Assembly (NCBI GenBank): GCA_016212295.1
Contig: JACRGO010000195.1
Location: 1-42,227, forward strand
Direction: 5' to 3'
DNA: 42,227 bases
From: Nitrospinota bacterium
GTDB taxonomy: Bacteria; Nitrospinota; Nitrospinia; JACRGO01
A model generated the notes under the pieces. The model worked only from the letters and a program-made list of their open reading frames with translations, made no database searches and was not told the DNA's origin. Below, one piece after another: positions 5,949 through 15,026 of the stretch; within the stretch, counting starts at the first letter, position 1, and every line of letters starts with the position of its first letter. A program made the position numbers and the translations under genes.

Positions 5949-8273
5949 CTAGAATGCGCCTCCCATGGTAAAGTGGAAATCACCCGCTCGCTCGCATTCC
6001 TTGGTACCCATGCCGGCCGGCGGACATTTTTTATCAAGCTTCCAACCGTAGGCCAACCCTATGGGGCCGACAGGACTGAAGAACCTGACGCCCACGCCCA
6101 CGGAATGTCTCATATCCGTAAGGCTGTAATTCTCGGAGGTTTTGTAAAGACTATCAGGATTGCTTGTCCCGCTTCCGTAGACATTGCCTCTGTCGTAAAA
6201 TACCAGGGCGCGAAAATTCTTGAATAGTTGATATTGCACTTCCGCGTTGAATAACAGCGATTTATTTCCTCCCATGGAGTAATTGCTATTATCCATAGGG
6301 CCAACTTCATCAAAGGAAAATCCCCTCAGATCATTGGAGCCTCCCATGTAAAATCTTTCATAGTTAGGCAAAGAATCGCCGCCGTATCCATTAGAGTATC
6401 CGGCCTTTCCATGGACCATGCCGATAAGCCCCAGGAAGAGGGGATGGTAATAGGTCCCCTCAAGTGTCAGTTTATAGAAATTGAGTCCGCCAAGGGGACC
6501 GCCCGCAAGCTCGCCCCTTGTGACGGCGCGGGACCCTTTAGTGGGATTAAAATAGTCATCGCGGGAATCCCACATGAAATAAGGCGTTACCCGGGAGGTG
6601 ATATCATCCCGGTTGTAGAACCAGTTTGTCTCGTTCTCCGGCTTGATTTTAGAAATTTTCATTTCCTCGAATTGGTACCCCATCCCGGTTTTGATATATT
6701 CCCCGTATGCCTTTCCAAGGTTCAACCCTCCCCCCAAGGCGTCGGAGCTGTAATTGTAATAATCAAGCTTTCTCTTATAAAGGTCAACGCCTCCCTGAAT
6801 TTCCCTGTCAAAAAGGTATGGCTCCGTGAAATTCAGCAAGAAATTTTGCCGGATGGACGAAAATTCCGATTCAAAGGAAAGACGCTGCCCGTACCCAAGA
6901 AAATTATTTTGCGCAATGGATGCGTTAAAAAGGGTTTTTTCATAGGAACTGTACCCGACGCCCGCGGAAATGCTTCCAGTGGGCCTTTCCTTCACATCCA
7001 CGTCTATGTCCACCAATTTGTCGTCATCCCCTTTTTTCGTGGTGATCTTGACGTCCTCGAAAAATCCGGTGTTCATGATTCGCTGCTTGGTCCTTTGCAG
7101 TTTTTCACTGTCAAAAAGTTCCCCCTCGGCCAGCCTGAATTCGCGCCGTATTACCTTGTCCCTGCTGCTGGCGTTTCCCTTTATAGTGATCTTCCCTATA
7201 TAGGTTTTTTCCCCCTTGTCGATTTGGATGACCATGGAAACGGTTTTTTCCTGGTCGTTCAGCTCTCGTTGCGGAATAATGTCAGCGTAGGCGAACCCCT
7301 TTGTGGAATACATTTGACTCAAAACACCTATGTCCTCTCGTAGCTTGGATAGACTGAAGATTTCTCCTTCCTTGGCGGACAACTTCTTCCTTAATTCCGC
7401 TTCAGTGAAAGTATCGTCCCCGGCAAAGGAAATTTTCGAGATCTTGTACTGAGGCCCTTCTTCAATTGGGATGGTAATGTAAATCTTTTCCTCTTTTTCC
7501 CTTATATCCACGACCGGCTCTCCAATCGCGGCCTTGAGATAGCCGTGATCCCGGTAAAACATCTCGATCCTCATGAGGTCGGTTTTGAGGCCTTCTTTCT
7601 TGTAAATGCCGGACCGGGTCAGCCAGGATAACCAGCCCTTTTCCTTGGTTTCGATGTTTTTCAGGATTTCGCTGTCCTTGAACGCCTTATTACCGGTAAA
7701 GCGGATTTTTTCTATTCCGAATTTTTTACCTTCCTTGATCTGAAATGTCACGTCCACCTGGTTATCCGCCTGGATTATTTTGGTTTTAGGCTCCACAGTG
7801 GTCAGGCAATAGCCCTTGTCCTGGTAAATTTCCTTGATTTTTTCCACTGCGGTCGTGATTAAGGTCTTATTGTAGGTCGCGCCCTTGGTGATGGTTATTT
7901 TTTCCAGGAATTCGCTTTCCTTGACTTCCTTGTTGCCAAGGAAACTAAAATTCCTGATCGCGGGGATTTCATCCAGTATGTAGGATATTCTTGCCCCGTC
8001 CTTATAAGCTTCGGCGTCGACTTTTACATTCTCAAAGTGTCCAAGATCGTAAATCCGCTGAATGTCTTCACGGACGGTTTTATAGGAGAAAAATTCCCCG
8101 ACCTTGGAGTGGATGTAATAAATGATGGTGGATTCATTGATCCTTTTATTTCCAACGATCTTTACCTCCGTGACCTTTTTGCCCTCAAAGTTTTCAACGG
8201 CCGAGGCGGGAAGGCGCGGAATAAAAGTAAAAAATAAAACGAGAGCCAAGGCCCTCAATAATTTTATATTCAT
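5949..8273 (-). CDS. bamA: Outer membrane protein assembly factor BamA
   Basis: Central subunit of the BAM complex, which inserts beta-barrel proteins in the outer membrane. The 774-residue protein has a signal peptide (MNIKLLRALALVLFFTFIPR, cleavage near ASA), five POTRA domains over about residues 30-425 (VTEVKIVGNKRI, RNFSFLGNKEV, IEKIRFTGNKAF, ISKISFAGDDTF, IGKITIKGNASS) and a C-terminal 16-strand barrel. The loop-6 motif GGSNDLRGF and the terminal phenylalanine of FTMGGAF (beta-signal) are present. It lies 45 bp downstream of clpC on the same strand and upstream of skp and the lpx genes. Confidence 0.97.
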   Translation of the reverse strand: MNIKLLRALALVLFFTFIPRLPASAVENFEGKKVTEVKIVGNKRINESTIIYYIHSKVGEFFSYKTVREDIQRIYDLGHFENVKVDAEAYKDGARISYILDEIPAIRNFSFLGNKEVKESEFLEKITITKGATYNKTLITTAVEKIKEIYQDKGYCLTTVEPKTKIIQADNQVDVTFQIKEGKKFGIEKIRFTGNKAFKDSEILKNIETKEKGWLSWLTRSGIYKKEGLKTDLMRIEMFYRDHGYLKAAIGEPVVDIREKEEKIYITIPIEEGPQYKISKISFAGDDTFTEAELRKKLSAKEGEIFSLSKLREDIGVLSQMYSTKGFAYADIIPQRELNDQEKTVSMVIQIDKGEKTYIGKITIKGNASSRDKVIRREFRLAEGELFDSEKLQRTKQRIMNTGFFEDVKITTKKGDDDKLVDIDVDVKERPTGSISAGVGYSSYEKTLFNASIAQNNFLGYGQRLSFESEFSSIRQNFLLNFTEPYLFDREIQGGVDLYKRKLDYYNYSSDALGGGLNLGKAYGEYIKTGMGYQFEEMKISKIKPENETNWFYNRDDITSRVTPYFMWDSRDDYFNPTKGSRAVTRGELAGGPLGGLNFYKLTLEGTYYHPLFLGLIGMVHGKAGYSNGYGGDSLPNYERFYMGGSNDLRGFSFDEVGPMDNSNYSMGGNKSLLFNAEVQYQLFKNFRALVFYDRGNVYGSGTSNPDSLYKTSENYSLTDMRHSVGVGVRFFSPVGPIGLAYGWKLDKKCPPAGMGTKECERAGDFHFTMGGAF

Positions 8274-8318
8274 CTATCTCTCAAATTTTTATATCAAAAA
8301 AACAATGAAAAGAAAAAA

Positions 8319-10772
8319 TCAGTGGCTAAGGGACTCCACCATGTCTTTTTTAGGGGTAAATGTGAGCTTTCCATCCTTTACTCCGATATCTATCACTCCG
8401 CCCTCCTTGTATTCACCGCCAAGCAGTTCGTCGGACAAGGGGTCTTCGATATATTTTTGCATATTTCTTTTCAGTGGACGCGCGCCATAAGTGGCATGAA
8501 AGCCCTCCTTGGCCAGCCACTTTTTTGCTTCTTCGTCAATATGAAGGGAAAGCCCCTTTTCAATTAATTTTTTGTTTATTTCCGTTAATTGCAACGCGAC
8601 GATCTTTTCTATGTGCTCCATTTTCAGAGGTCGGAAGACAATGATCTCGTTGAGCCTGTTCAAAAATTCAGGATTGAAGGTCTTTTTAAGCTCTCCCATC
8701 AAAATCCCCTTCATTTTTTCATGGGATTGATTCGGATCGATGGAGCCGGGGACGTCGTCTTGCTGAAAGCCCAGAGTGGTCCCCTTTTCGATCTGCCTGG
8801 TGTTAAGGTTTGAGGTCATGACCAGTAGCGCGTTTTTAAAGCTTACCCGGCGTCCGTAGTTGTCCGTCAGCCTGCCGTCTTCCATTATCTGGAGGAGTAT
8901 GTTGTAAATATCCGGGTGGGCCTTTTCGATTTCGTCGAATAGGATAACGGAATAGGGCTTTCTTCTCACCTTCTCGCAAAGCTGGCCGCCTTCGTCGAAC
9001 CCCACGTATCCTGGAGGAGCGCCGGTGATCCTGGTGGCGTTGATTTTTTCCGTGTATTCCGACATATCCAGCCTGATGAGGGCATTTTTGTCCCCGAATA
9101 AAAATTCCGCTATGAGATTGGCCAATTCGGTCTTTCCAACGCCCGTGGGGCCAATGAATAAAAAGGAACCTATTGGGCATTCGCTGTCCTTAAGGCCCGC
9201 CCTGGATCTGCGAATCGCCTTTGAGACAATTTCAATGGCCTCTTCCTGGCCGACGATCCGTTTCTTCAACTCCTGCTCCATTTCCTTGAGCTTTGACGCC
9301 TCGCCTTTTTCAATTCTGGGCAGCGGGATTCCGGTCATGTTCGATATCACGTAGGCTATATCGTCCACGGTTACCACTGGTTCTTCTTCCTCTTGTTGAT
9401 TTTTCCAGTCTTGTTTCAATGATTGCATAAGGGCCAGCAGGTCTTCTTCCCTGTCGCGAAGCTCCACGGCCTTTTCAAAATCCTGCCTCTCTATGGCGCT
9501 CTTTTTTTCCCGGTTGACCTCATCTATTTTGCGCACGGTCTCCCTTATATCCGAAGGATAGGTTGCTTTTTTCAGCCTGACCCTGGACCCGGCCTCGTCG
9601 ATAACGTCAATGGCCTTGTCAGGGAGAAACCTGTCGCTGATATACCTGTCGGCAAGCTTTACGGCATATAAAATGGCCTCATCTGAAATCTTGGCGGCGT
9701 GGTGGATTTCGTATTCCACCTTCAAGCCGCGAATAATATCAATCGTCTCCTCCACGGACGGAGGGTTCACCATCACAGGCTGGAACCGCCTTTCCAAGGC
9801 CCCGTTTTTTTCTATGTATTTCCTGAACTCCTCCAGGGTAGTGGCCCCGATGCATTGGATTTCCCCGCGTGACAAGGCCGGTTTCAGCATATTGGAGGCG
9901 TCAAGGGACCCTTCCGCCGAGCCCGCGCCGATAATGGTATGGAGTTCATCGATGAAGAGAATAACTTGTTTATTGTCCCTGATTTCCTTCATTATGCTTT
10001 TCATCCTGGCCTCGAATTGGCCCCGGTATTTCGTGCCGGCTACAAGCATGCCTATGTCCAGGCAGAGGACATTTTTGCCGTACAGGGTTTCCGGGACTTC
10101 CTTATCAACGATCCTCCTGGCCAACCCTTCCACTATGGCGGTCTTTCCAACCCCTGGCTCTCCGATCAGTATGGGATTATTCTTGGTCCTTCGGCTGAGA
10201 ATATGGATGACGCGCTCGATCTCCTTGGTCCTTCCTATGACGGGATCAAGTTTTCCCATCACCGCCAGTTTGGTCAGGTCGCGCGCGAACTCGTCCAGCG
10301 CCGGGGTCTTGGTGGCGGTCTCGGCCCCCCCCGCCGGTTCCTTGAAAAAGTTTAATACCTGCTCCCGGATATCGGCGTAATTGACCCCAAAACGTTTTAA
10401 AACAGTCGAGGCCATGCCGTCTTTTTCCTTTATAAGCCCCAGGAGGATATGCTCAGTGCCGATGTAGTTATGGCCCATGCTCCTTGCTTCCTCAACGGAA
10501 TACTCCAGGACCTTTTTGGCCCTTGCTGTAAATGGTATGTCCCCAAGATTCAAGCTTTGAGAGCTTTCGGGATAGTGGCGGGTGATTTCCAGGCTCAGTT
10601 CTTCGAGGTCGACATTCATTTTTCTAAGGGCCGCCACAGCGATCCCGCTGGCGTCCTTTAATATGCCGCTCAGGATATGCTCGGTCCCAAGGTATTCGTG
10701 GCGGTACTTTTCCGCTTCTTCCCTGGCCAGGATAATGACACGTCTTGCTCTTTCCGTAAAACGTTTAAACAT
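8319..10772 (-). CDS. clpC: ATP-dependent Clp protease ATP-binding subunit ClpC
   Basis: Hexameric AAA+ unfoldase that feeds proteins to ClpP. The 817-residue protein has a double Clp N repeat (about 1-145, both with YxGTEHIL), AAA+ domain 1 with Walker A GEPGVGKT at 204-211 and FIDELHT, a UVR/middle segment ([18 protein letters not shown]) that marks ClpC rather than ClpA or ClpB, AAA+ domain 2 with [10 protein letters not shown] and [11 protein letters not shown], and a C-terminal D2-small domain. Start ATG follows GGAAGGG. clpP and the usual ctsR/mcsAB neighbours are absent here. The stop lies 45 bp before bamA, so read-through into bamA is possible. Confidence 0.96.
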   Translation of the reverse strand: MFKRFTERARRVIILAREEAEKYRHEYLGTEHILSGILKDASGIAVAALRKMNVDLEELSLEITRHYPESSQSLNLGDIPFTARAKKVLEYSVEEARSMGHNYIGTEHILLGLIKEKDGMASTVLKRFGVNYADIREQVLNFFKEPAGGAETATKTPALDEFARDLTKLAVMGKLDPVIGRTKEIERVIHILSRRTKNNPILIGEPGVGKTAIVEGLARRIVDKEVPETLYGKNVLCLDIGMLVAGTKYRGQFEARMKSIMKEIRDNKQVILFIDELHTIIGAGSAEGSLDASNMLKPALSRGEIQCIGATTLEEFRKYIEKNGALERRFQPVMVNPPSVEETIDIIRGLKVEYEIHHAAKISDEAILYAVKLADRYISDRFLPDKAIDVIDEAGSRVRLKKATYPSDIRETVRKIDEVNREKKSAIERQDFEKAVELRDREEDLLALMQSLKQDWKNQQEEEEPVVTVDDIAYVISNMTGIPLPRIEKGEASKLKEMEQELKKRIVGQEEAIEIVSKAIRRSRAGLKDSECPIGSFLFIGPTGVGKTELANLIAEFLFGDKNALIRLDMSEYTEKINATRITGAPPGYVGFDEGGQLCEKVRRKPYSVILFDEIEKAHPDIYNILLQIMEDGRLTDNYGRRVSFKNALLVMTSNLNTRQIEKGTTLGFQQDDVPGSIDPNQSHEKMKGILMGELKKTFNPEFLNRLNEIIVFRPLKMEHIEKIVALQLTEINKKLIEKGLSLHIDEEAKKWLAKEGFHATYGARPLKRNMQKYIEDPLSDELLGGEYKEGGVIDIGVKDGKLTFTPKKDMVESLSH

Positions 10773-11286
10773 TATGGATACCCTTCCAATTGCAATGGGA
10801 ATGACTTCCCGTCCGGATTAAAGGCAAAACCTCCCCTTCGTTTTCAAGATGCGATATTACGGGTAACGGCGATTTTACAAGGGTAGGATTCATTTTTATA
10901 GTAAGCATAAACATTACGAATGTCAAGATTAGAACAGTGAGCGAAATCCCATTCGGTGTAGAAAGAAAAAACAATTATCAAAGTGTCGGAAAATCGTCAG
11001 ACCATGGATATGCACGCTTTACTGCAACATCCGAGCCATTTCAAATCTCCTTTCGCGATCGTTTATTTTTTTCTCATCAAATAAACCGGAAATGAAAATC
11101 TGGGTTTTTCAAGGGATTTCTAACTGGTTTGACAGTCTGAAAAAGCTGTGCTATATTTTACCAAAAGATCAAATAAACCTTTCCGGACGCCTTAGAAGTT
11201 CTAATGGTTTTCCTGCGCTCACAGGTGGCTTCGCTTTGGCTTTTTTCCTGTCAGTCCAGAAAAATTGACACCATTAACCATGCTCT
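10773..11286. other. 514-bp intergenic region upstream of clpC with a plus-strand promoter-like site
   Basis: Contains a sigma-70-like site on the plus strand (separate entry), and on the minus strand an ideal ribosome site AAAGGAGA followed by a six-residue frame (MARMLQ, 11039-11019), which could be a leader peptide or the start of a lost gene. TAATGGT near 11210 and ACCATTA near 11271 can pair. A minus-strand frame from TTG at 10974 with one hydrophobic segment overlaps the clpC start by 8 bp but has no ribosome site; I do not call it a gene. Confidence 0.4.
11129..11157 (+). promoter_or_regulatory. Sigma-70-like promoter, plus strand
   Basis: TTGACA at 11129-11134 and TATATT at 11152-11157 are separated by 17 bp, a near-consensus pair. 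No plus-strand gene lies downstream; transcription would pass through about 125 bp of non-coding DNA into the antisense of the oxidoreductase gene at 11287. It could drive a small or antisense RNA, or be chance in AT-rich DNA. Confidence 0.4.
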
Positions 11287-12384
11287 CTAGGTCGTCCGTT
11301 TTTTTTTGCTTGAAGGAATAAAAATCCTTTTCCCGCCTGACCGCGCCGACCTGTAAGTTGCCTCTATGATTTTCAAGGCCATGAGCCCGTCCTCGCCGTT
11401 TGAAAGGGGAGTCCGGCCGTTTTCGATGGAATCCACCAAATCCCTGGCGCCTGCGGCAAACATATTCCTTGAAGGCTCCTTGGTATACCCAAAGGGAGGG
11501 ACCCGCTTTTCCAACTCCGTGAAGCCGCTGTATCGTGGACTTGGAGCTATGGTGTAATATTCGTTCGTGGCGTTCCCGATTATAATTCTTCCAGTTGTTC
11601 CTTGTATATCCAACTCAAAACTGAAATATTTCCTCCCGCCGCCTCCCTCCACGAAGGCCATGGCCCCGTTCCGGAAAGCCAGGACCGCCCCGGCGGTCTC
11701 CTCAATATAATTTTTTCCATGAGGCCGATCCTCGAACCCTGAGACCCATTTTATGTCCCCGCCAAAATATAGCAAAAGGTCGATCAAATGGGTCCCGTCA
11801 TGAAAGTAGCCCCCTCCCCCCCATTTCTTGACCTCCGCCTTCACTCCTCCAGAGGAAAGGGCGTTTCCGATTATGGCCTTCAAAGACCCTATGGCCCCTG
11901 AATCAACCAATTCCTTCGCCTTTTGGTACCTGTATTCGTATCTCCTCTCGTGGTTTATGGAAAGCATCACGCCCCTTTTCCCGCAAATATCCACCATCCT
12001 CTGTCCGTCCCTGGAATTAATCGCAATTGGCTTTTCGCAAAAAATTCCCTTCGCGCCCGATTCAGCCGCTGCTATTACCATTTCCTTATGAAGATTGGTC
12101 CACGCGGCCACGCAAACGATATCGGGTTTTTCCGCGGACAGCATCTCCTTGTAATCGGCGTAAAGTTTTTTTACCTTCCATTTTTCCCCGAATTTTTTCA
12201 ATTTGGCTTCATCTATGTCACAGCCAGCGGTTATTTCAGCTTTGGGATGGGCAAAAAACGCCCCGGCATGTGTGCACGGCTTGTCCCGAAGCAGGTCCTC
12301 CTCCAAAATGGACCCTATCCTTCCGCAGCCAATAACCGCGACTGAGTATTTCTTCTTATTTCTGGATTTTAAGAAACGGCTCAT
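11287..12384 (-). CDS. Gfo/Idh/MocA family oxidoreductase
   Basis: A 365-residue dehydrogenase distinct from the one at 1410-2366. The Rossmann motif VAVIGCGRIGS is at about 15-25, the CEKPIA motif with the catalytic lysine at about 116-121, and the second half carries the family C-terminal domain (YFHDGTHLIDLLLYFGG). The N-terminal MSRFLKSRNKKKYS is basic and the C-terminus ends SSKKKRTT. Family members oxidise or reduce sugars, sugar nucleotides and inositols; the substrate cannot be told here. No dedicated pathway partners are adjacent (fis upstream, clpC downstream). The next gene on the strand is 514 bp away. Confidence 0.88.
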   Translation of the reverse strand: MSRFLKSRNKKKYSVAVIGCGRIGSILEEDLLRDKPCTHAGAFFAHPKAEITAGCDIDEAKLKKFGEKWKVKKLYADYKEMLSAEKPDIVCVAAWTNLHKEMVIAAAESGAKGIFCEKPIAINSRDGQRMVDICGKRGVMLSINHERRYEYRYQKAKELVDSGAIGSLKAIIGNALSSGGVKAEVKKWGGGGYFHDGTHLIDLLLYFGGDIKWVSGFEDRPHGKNYIEETAGAVLAFRNGAMAFVEGGGGRKYFSFELDIQGTTGRIIIGNATNEYYTIAPSPRYSGFTELEKRVPPFGYTKEPSRNMFAAGARDLVDSIENGRTPLSNGEDGLMALKIIEATYRSARSGGKRIFIPSSKKKRTT

Positions 12385-12521
12385 CGGAAAAAATTTTTAA
12401 CTGTCCATTAAATAAAAGACAGATGAAAAGCAAAACGAGATAAGACGGGAAAAGTTGGAAGGTCTGGAAAAAGAGGAAATTTTAAAATGACCTAACCTGG
12501 ACCAGCAGGAAAAACGAAGGC

Positions 12522-12553
12522 CAAAAATTCTTGCCATTTTGGCAAGAATTTAG
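12522..12553 (-). terminator. Rho-independent terminator downstream of fis
   Basis: A perfect 12-bp stem (AAATTCTTGCCA / TGGCAAGAATTT) with a 3-nt loop. On the minus strand it is followed by TTGG after a short T run, and it lies 26 bp beyond the fis stop. The short T tract makes it a moderate rather than strong terminator. Confidence 0.6.
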
Positions 12554-12578
12554 TCGATAGGTTATTGCCGCCTTGAAC

Positions 12579-12887
12579 TTATTTGACGTTGATGCCCAGT
12601 GATTTAATTTTCTTGCGAAGGGTATTTCTATTAATCCCCAGCAGTTCCGCGGCCTGCGCTTGGTTTCCTTGCGTGGCCTCAAGAACAATTCCTATAAGAG
12701 GTTTTTCAACGCCTTGAATAACAAGGTCATAGAGGTTGCCCTTGCCGCGGCCATTCATTTTTTTTATGTATTTAGCCAGACTGTTTGTCAGCCAATCGTT
12801 AATATCCATCTCTTGGGAGGCCAAGGAGTGAAGCGGCCTTTTTTCCTGCCCAGGATTAAGAAGCGCTGTTTCGTTTTTGGTTTGCAT
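12579..12887 (-). CDS. fis: Fis-family nucleoid/DNA-binding protein
   Basis: Small DNA-bending regulator. I choose the start at 12887 (102 residues, MQTKNETALLN), because the 20 extra residues of the longer frame to 12947 are hydrophobic and unlike Fis. The segment LTNSLAKYIKKMNGRGKGNL and then LYDLVIQGVEKPLIG aligns by eye with E. coli Fis, and the C-terminal helix-turn-helix GNQAQAAELLGINRNTLRKK is the classic Fis/NtrC-type HTH. No strong ribosome site is visible. Unlike the gammaproteobacterial arrangement, dusB is not upstream; the gene stands alone. It could also be a short NtrC-type HTH protein, but the match over the N-terminal half favours Fis. Confidence 0.88.
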   Translation of the reverse strand: MQTKNETALLNPGQEKRPLHSLASQEMDINDWLTNSLAKYIKKMNGRGKGNLYDLVIQGVEKPLIGIVLEATQGNQAQAAELLGINRNTLRKKIKSLGINVK

Positions 12888-13344
12888 GGGAAAAAATTCA
12901 AAAGGGAGGAAAAACGTGAGAAAACAATTTATCAAAATTATAAACAATGGTCAAGCCTCTTCACCAATCCCTTATTTATATAGTCAATGTTTTTTTGTAT
13001 CTATTCAGATAACCGCAAAGACGCAAAGTTCGCAAAGGAAAGCATGGCAAGAAAAAGAAAAAATGAGATTTTTGTCATAGGCTTCAAAAAAAATTCAACC
13101 ATTTTCCTGAATTTTTTTTTCCCCAAAATCCACTTTGCGCTCTTTGCGTCTTTGCGGTGAATTTAGTTATTATTTTCAGTATGTTATTATAATTTAATGA
13201 ATTTTCAAAGGAGCAATATCGCACCATTTTTGTGATTTCAGTCACACAAGTATACTCAATATGGCCATAAACGGTGATTTTTCACCGCTCATTCCCGCGA
13301 AAGCAGGAATATAGCGGTTTTAATTCTTTTTTTAGAAAAGCAAC
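12888..13344. repeat. Intergenic region with CGCAAAGACGCAAAG inverted repeat
   Basis: Arms 13011-13037 and 13132-13158 are inverted (about 24 of 27 matching) and consist of short periodic AAAG units. Related modules with CACAAAG units are at 21772-21855 and 38598-38664. The spacer of about 95 bp codes for nothing recognisable. The rest of the region (to 13344) is AT-rich and without a visible gene; it should hold the fis promoter. Confidence 0.6.
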
Positions 13345-13501
13345 ATGAACCACGAAATACACGAAACACACGAAAAAATTTTATTTGAGGAGGAATGTTT
13401 TGCCATTCAGGGGGCAGTATTCGAAGTGTATCGTGAAATGGGTTGCGGATTTGTTGAGTATATCTTATCCCAAGGCCCGGGCTGAAAGAATCATTCTATA
13501 A
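13345..13501 (+). pseudogene. Internally deleted GxxExxY-type gene
   Basis: From ATG 13345 the frame reads MNHEIHETHEKILFEEE and then AIQGAVFEVYREMGCGFVEY, the conserved N-terminal region of GxxExxY proteins (PD-(D/E)XK-like small proteins). It ends at TGA 13483-13485 after 46 residues. In a second frame the bases up to TAA 13499-13501 read PKARAERIIL, like the usual C-terminus of the family. The central three quarters, including the nuclease-like core, is missing. CACGAAACACACGAAAAAAT lies just before the gene body and its inverted copy just after (about 13501-13525), so the deleted gene sits between inverted repeats. Confidence 0.75.
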
Positions 13502-13582
13502 TTTTTTCGTGTGTTTCGTGGTTAATAATAAATCGCCATTTGTGACCTTGTAAAGTATAAACGCGTTCTTTTCATCACCTTT

Positions 13583-13634
13583 CATAGCGAGGTATGGCCG
13601 CAGCCAAAATAAATTTCTGAACGTAATAGTATAA
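13583..13634 (-). repeat. Dispersed GCGCTATG-type repeat, copy upstream of the GT9 gene
   Basis: On the minus strand it reads ACGTTCAGAAATTTATTTTG, then a GCGGCC hairpin, then CTCGCTATGAAAG. It matches the copies at 3501-3551, 34183-34233 and 34332-34383. It lies 22 bp before the start of the glycosyltransferase gene. Confidence 0.7.
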
Positions 13635-13656
13635 AACTTCCCCAAAAGGCCAATCA

Positions 13657-14817
13657 ATGAATTTATTAATAACCCTCTTCTTCCTTCCCTGGCTGTTTAT
13701 CTGGAATTTAATAAAAAAATCTCCAGGAAAAGGCGTCCAGGAAACCCCTTCCGGTTCCATTTTGGTTATCGCGGCAGGCGGAATAGGGGATACCCTTTTG
13801 TCCCTTCCGGCAGTTGAGGCATTGAAAAGGAAATTGCCGGGACTAAAGGCCACCGTCTGGGTGAATAACATGGACTCAGGCGTCTTTTTCCAGGAGGGCA
13901 AGGGCATGGACTCCCTGATATGTTATCCTTTCCCCAATTTTTTTTCACCCTTTCGTTTTTTTGGAGAGAACCTGAAATTCCTTTGGAAGATAAACAGGCT
14001 CGGATTTTCCCATGTTCTTGTGGTGGAACCCTCGCAAAACATTATATCGGCCATTATCGCCTTTAGTTCCAAGGCAAAAATCAGGATAGGCCCCAGGTAT
14101 CGTTTAGGGATAATTGGCGACACGGATTTTTTGTTCACCCATTCCCTTCCTTTCAATTACGAAAGGCATACCCTTGAAATGAATCTCGACCTCCTGCGCT
14201 TTTTGGGCATTGAGGATATTTCTCCTGATTTTCACTTTCCCCTTGGCGAAAGAGAAAAGGGTGAGGCTGAATCCCTGATAAAAAAACACGGTCTCCGCGA
14301 AGGGCGCCTATTTATCGGGATGCACATAGGGGCAAACCCAAACCAGCGCTATAAATGCTGGGACCCAAGGAAATTCGCTGAAATCGCGGATTTTCTCGCA
14401 GTGGATTTTCAGGCAAGGGTAGCCATAACAGGGGGAAGGGGTGAGCTGCCCCAAGTGGAGGAAATGCTGAGTTTTTCCAAATCCACTCCGGTCAATCTGG
14501 TTGGATGCCTGGGAATCCCTGACACGGCCGCCCTATTGGCCCATTGCGATCTTTTTATTACAAACGACAGCGGCCCCATGCATATCGCCGCTTCCGTGAA
14601 GACCCCGGTAGTCGCCATTTTCGGCCCGACCCATCCCAAAAAAAACGCTCCCTTCGGCCCACACATTATTGTCAGGAAGGAGATGGATTGCAGTCCTTGC
14701 TACGATTGGAAATACTCAAGTATCGCGAAATGCGGCCACGGCCGCCTGAAATGCCTTGAGGATATTTCCGTGGAGGACGTGAAACGCGCCATAAGGGAAA
14801 TGTTAAACAAAAGGTAA
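13657..14817 (+). CDS. Glycosyltransferase family 9 (ADP-heptose--LPS heptosyltransferase-like)
   Basis: Transfers a sugar, probably heptose, to the LPS core or a related glycan at the inner membrane. The 386-residue protein has a hydrophobic N-terminus (LLITLFFLPWLFIWNLI), then the GT9 N-domain ILVIAAGGIGDTLLSLPAV (about 35-53), and the C-domain motif LFITNDSGPMHIAASVKTPV followed by IFGPT, the nucleotide-sugar binding region. A Cys-rich segment near the end (CSPCYDWKY, then CGHGRLKCL) is common in this family. It is a single plus-strand gene between minus-strand neighbours. Weak ribosome site AAAAGG. Which heptosyltransferase (WaaC, WaaF or WaaQ type) cannot be decided by eye. Confidence 0.88.
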   Translation: MNLLITLFFLPWLFIWNLIKKSPGKGVQETPSGSILVIAAGGIGDTLLSLPAVEALKRKLPGLKATVWVNNMDSGVFFQEGKGMDSLICYPFPNFFSPFRFFGENLKFLWKINRLGFSHVLVVEPSQNIISAIIAFSSKAKIRIGPRYRLGIIGDTDFLFTHSLPFNYERHTLEMNLDLLRFLGIEDISPDFHFPLGEREKGEAESLIKKHGLREGRLFIGMHIGANPNQRYKCWDPRKFAEIADFLAVDFQARVAITGGRGELPQVEEMLSFSKSTPVNLVGCLGIPDTAALLAHCDLFITNDSGPMHIAASVKTPVVAIFGPTHPKKNAPFGPHIIVRKEMDCSPCYDWKYSSIAKCGHGRLKCLEDISVEDVKRAIREMLNKR

Positions 14818-14823
14818 TGCTAT

Positions 14824-15026
14824 CCAAAAATATTTGAAATTTTCAAAAAAGGCGCAATGTTTTTTCATCCGCGAAGATACTTACTCGTCTATTCCGAAAA
14901 TTTATCTCTTTTTTTGCCATGAAACGTTTTGCTTTTTGCCGCCTTTTTGAAATTTCAAATATTTTTGGCTCATTGCCGGAAGTGAAATGTGCGAGATAAA
15001 TTCTAAGAATAGACGAGTAAGTATCT
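14824..15026. repeat. Two interleaved inverted repeats
   Basis: IR1 arms are 14824-14854 and 14940-14968 (CCAAAAATATTTGAAATTTT... and complement). IR2 arms are 14875-14908 and 14993-15026 (AGATACTTACTCGTCTATTC... and complement, about 30 of 34 matching). The arms alternate (1-2-1-2), so they cannot both fold without a pseudoknot. The right IR2 arm overlaps the stop codon of the DJ-1 gene. A single IR2 arm recurs at 23322-23364. Confidence 0.75.

Noticed and set aside
10765-10974. Minus-strand 69-residue frame with one hydrophobic stretch, overlapping the clpC start
   Set aside because: It begins with TTG, has no ribosome site, and its second half is low in recognisable structure. More likely the clpC leader.
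13011-13158. Short periodic CAAAG repeats as a CRISPR array
   Set aside because: Units are too short and without spacers of uniform length; the arrangement is an inverted repeat, not a direct-repeat array.
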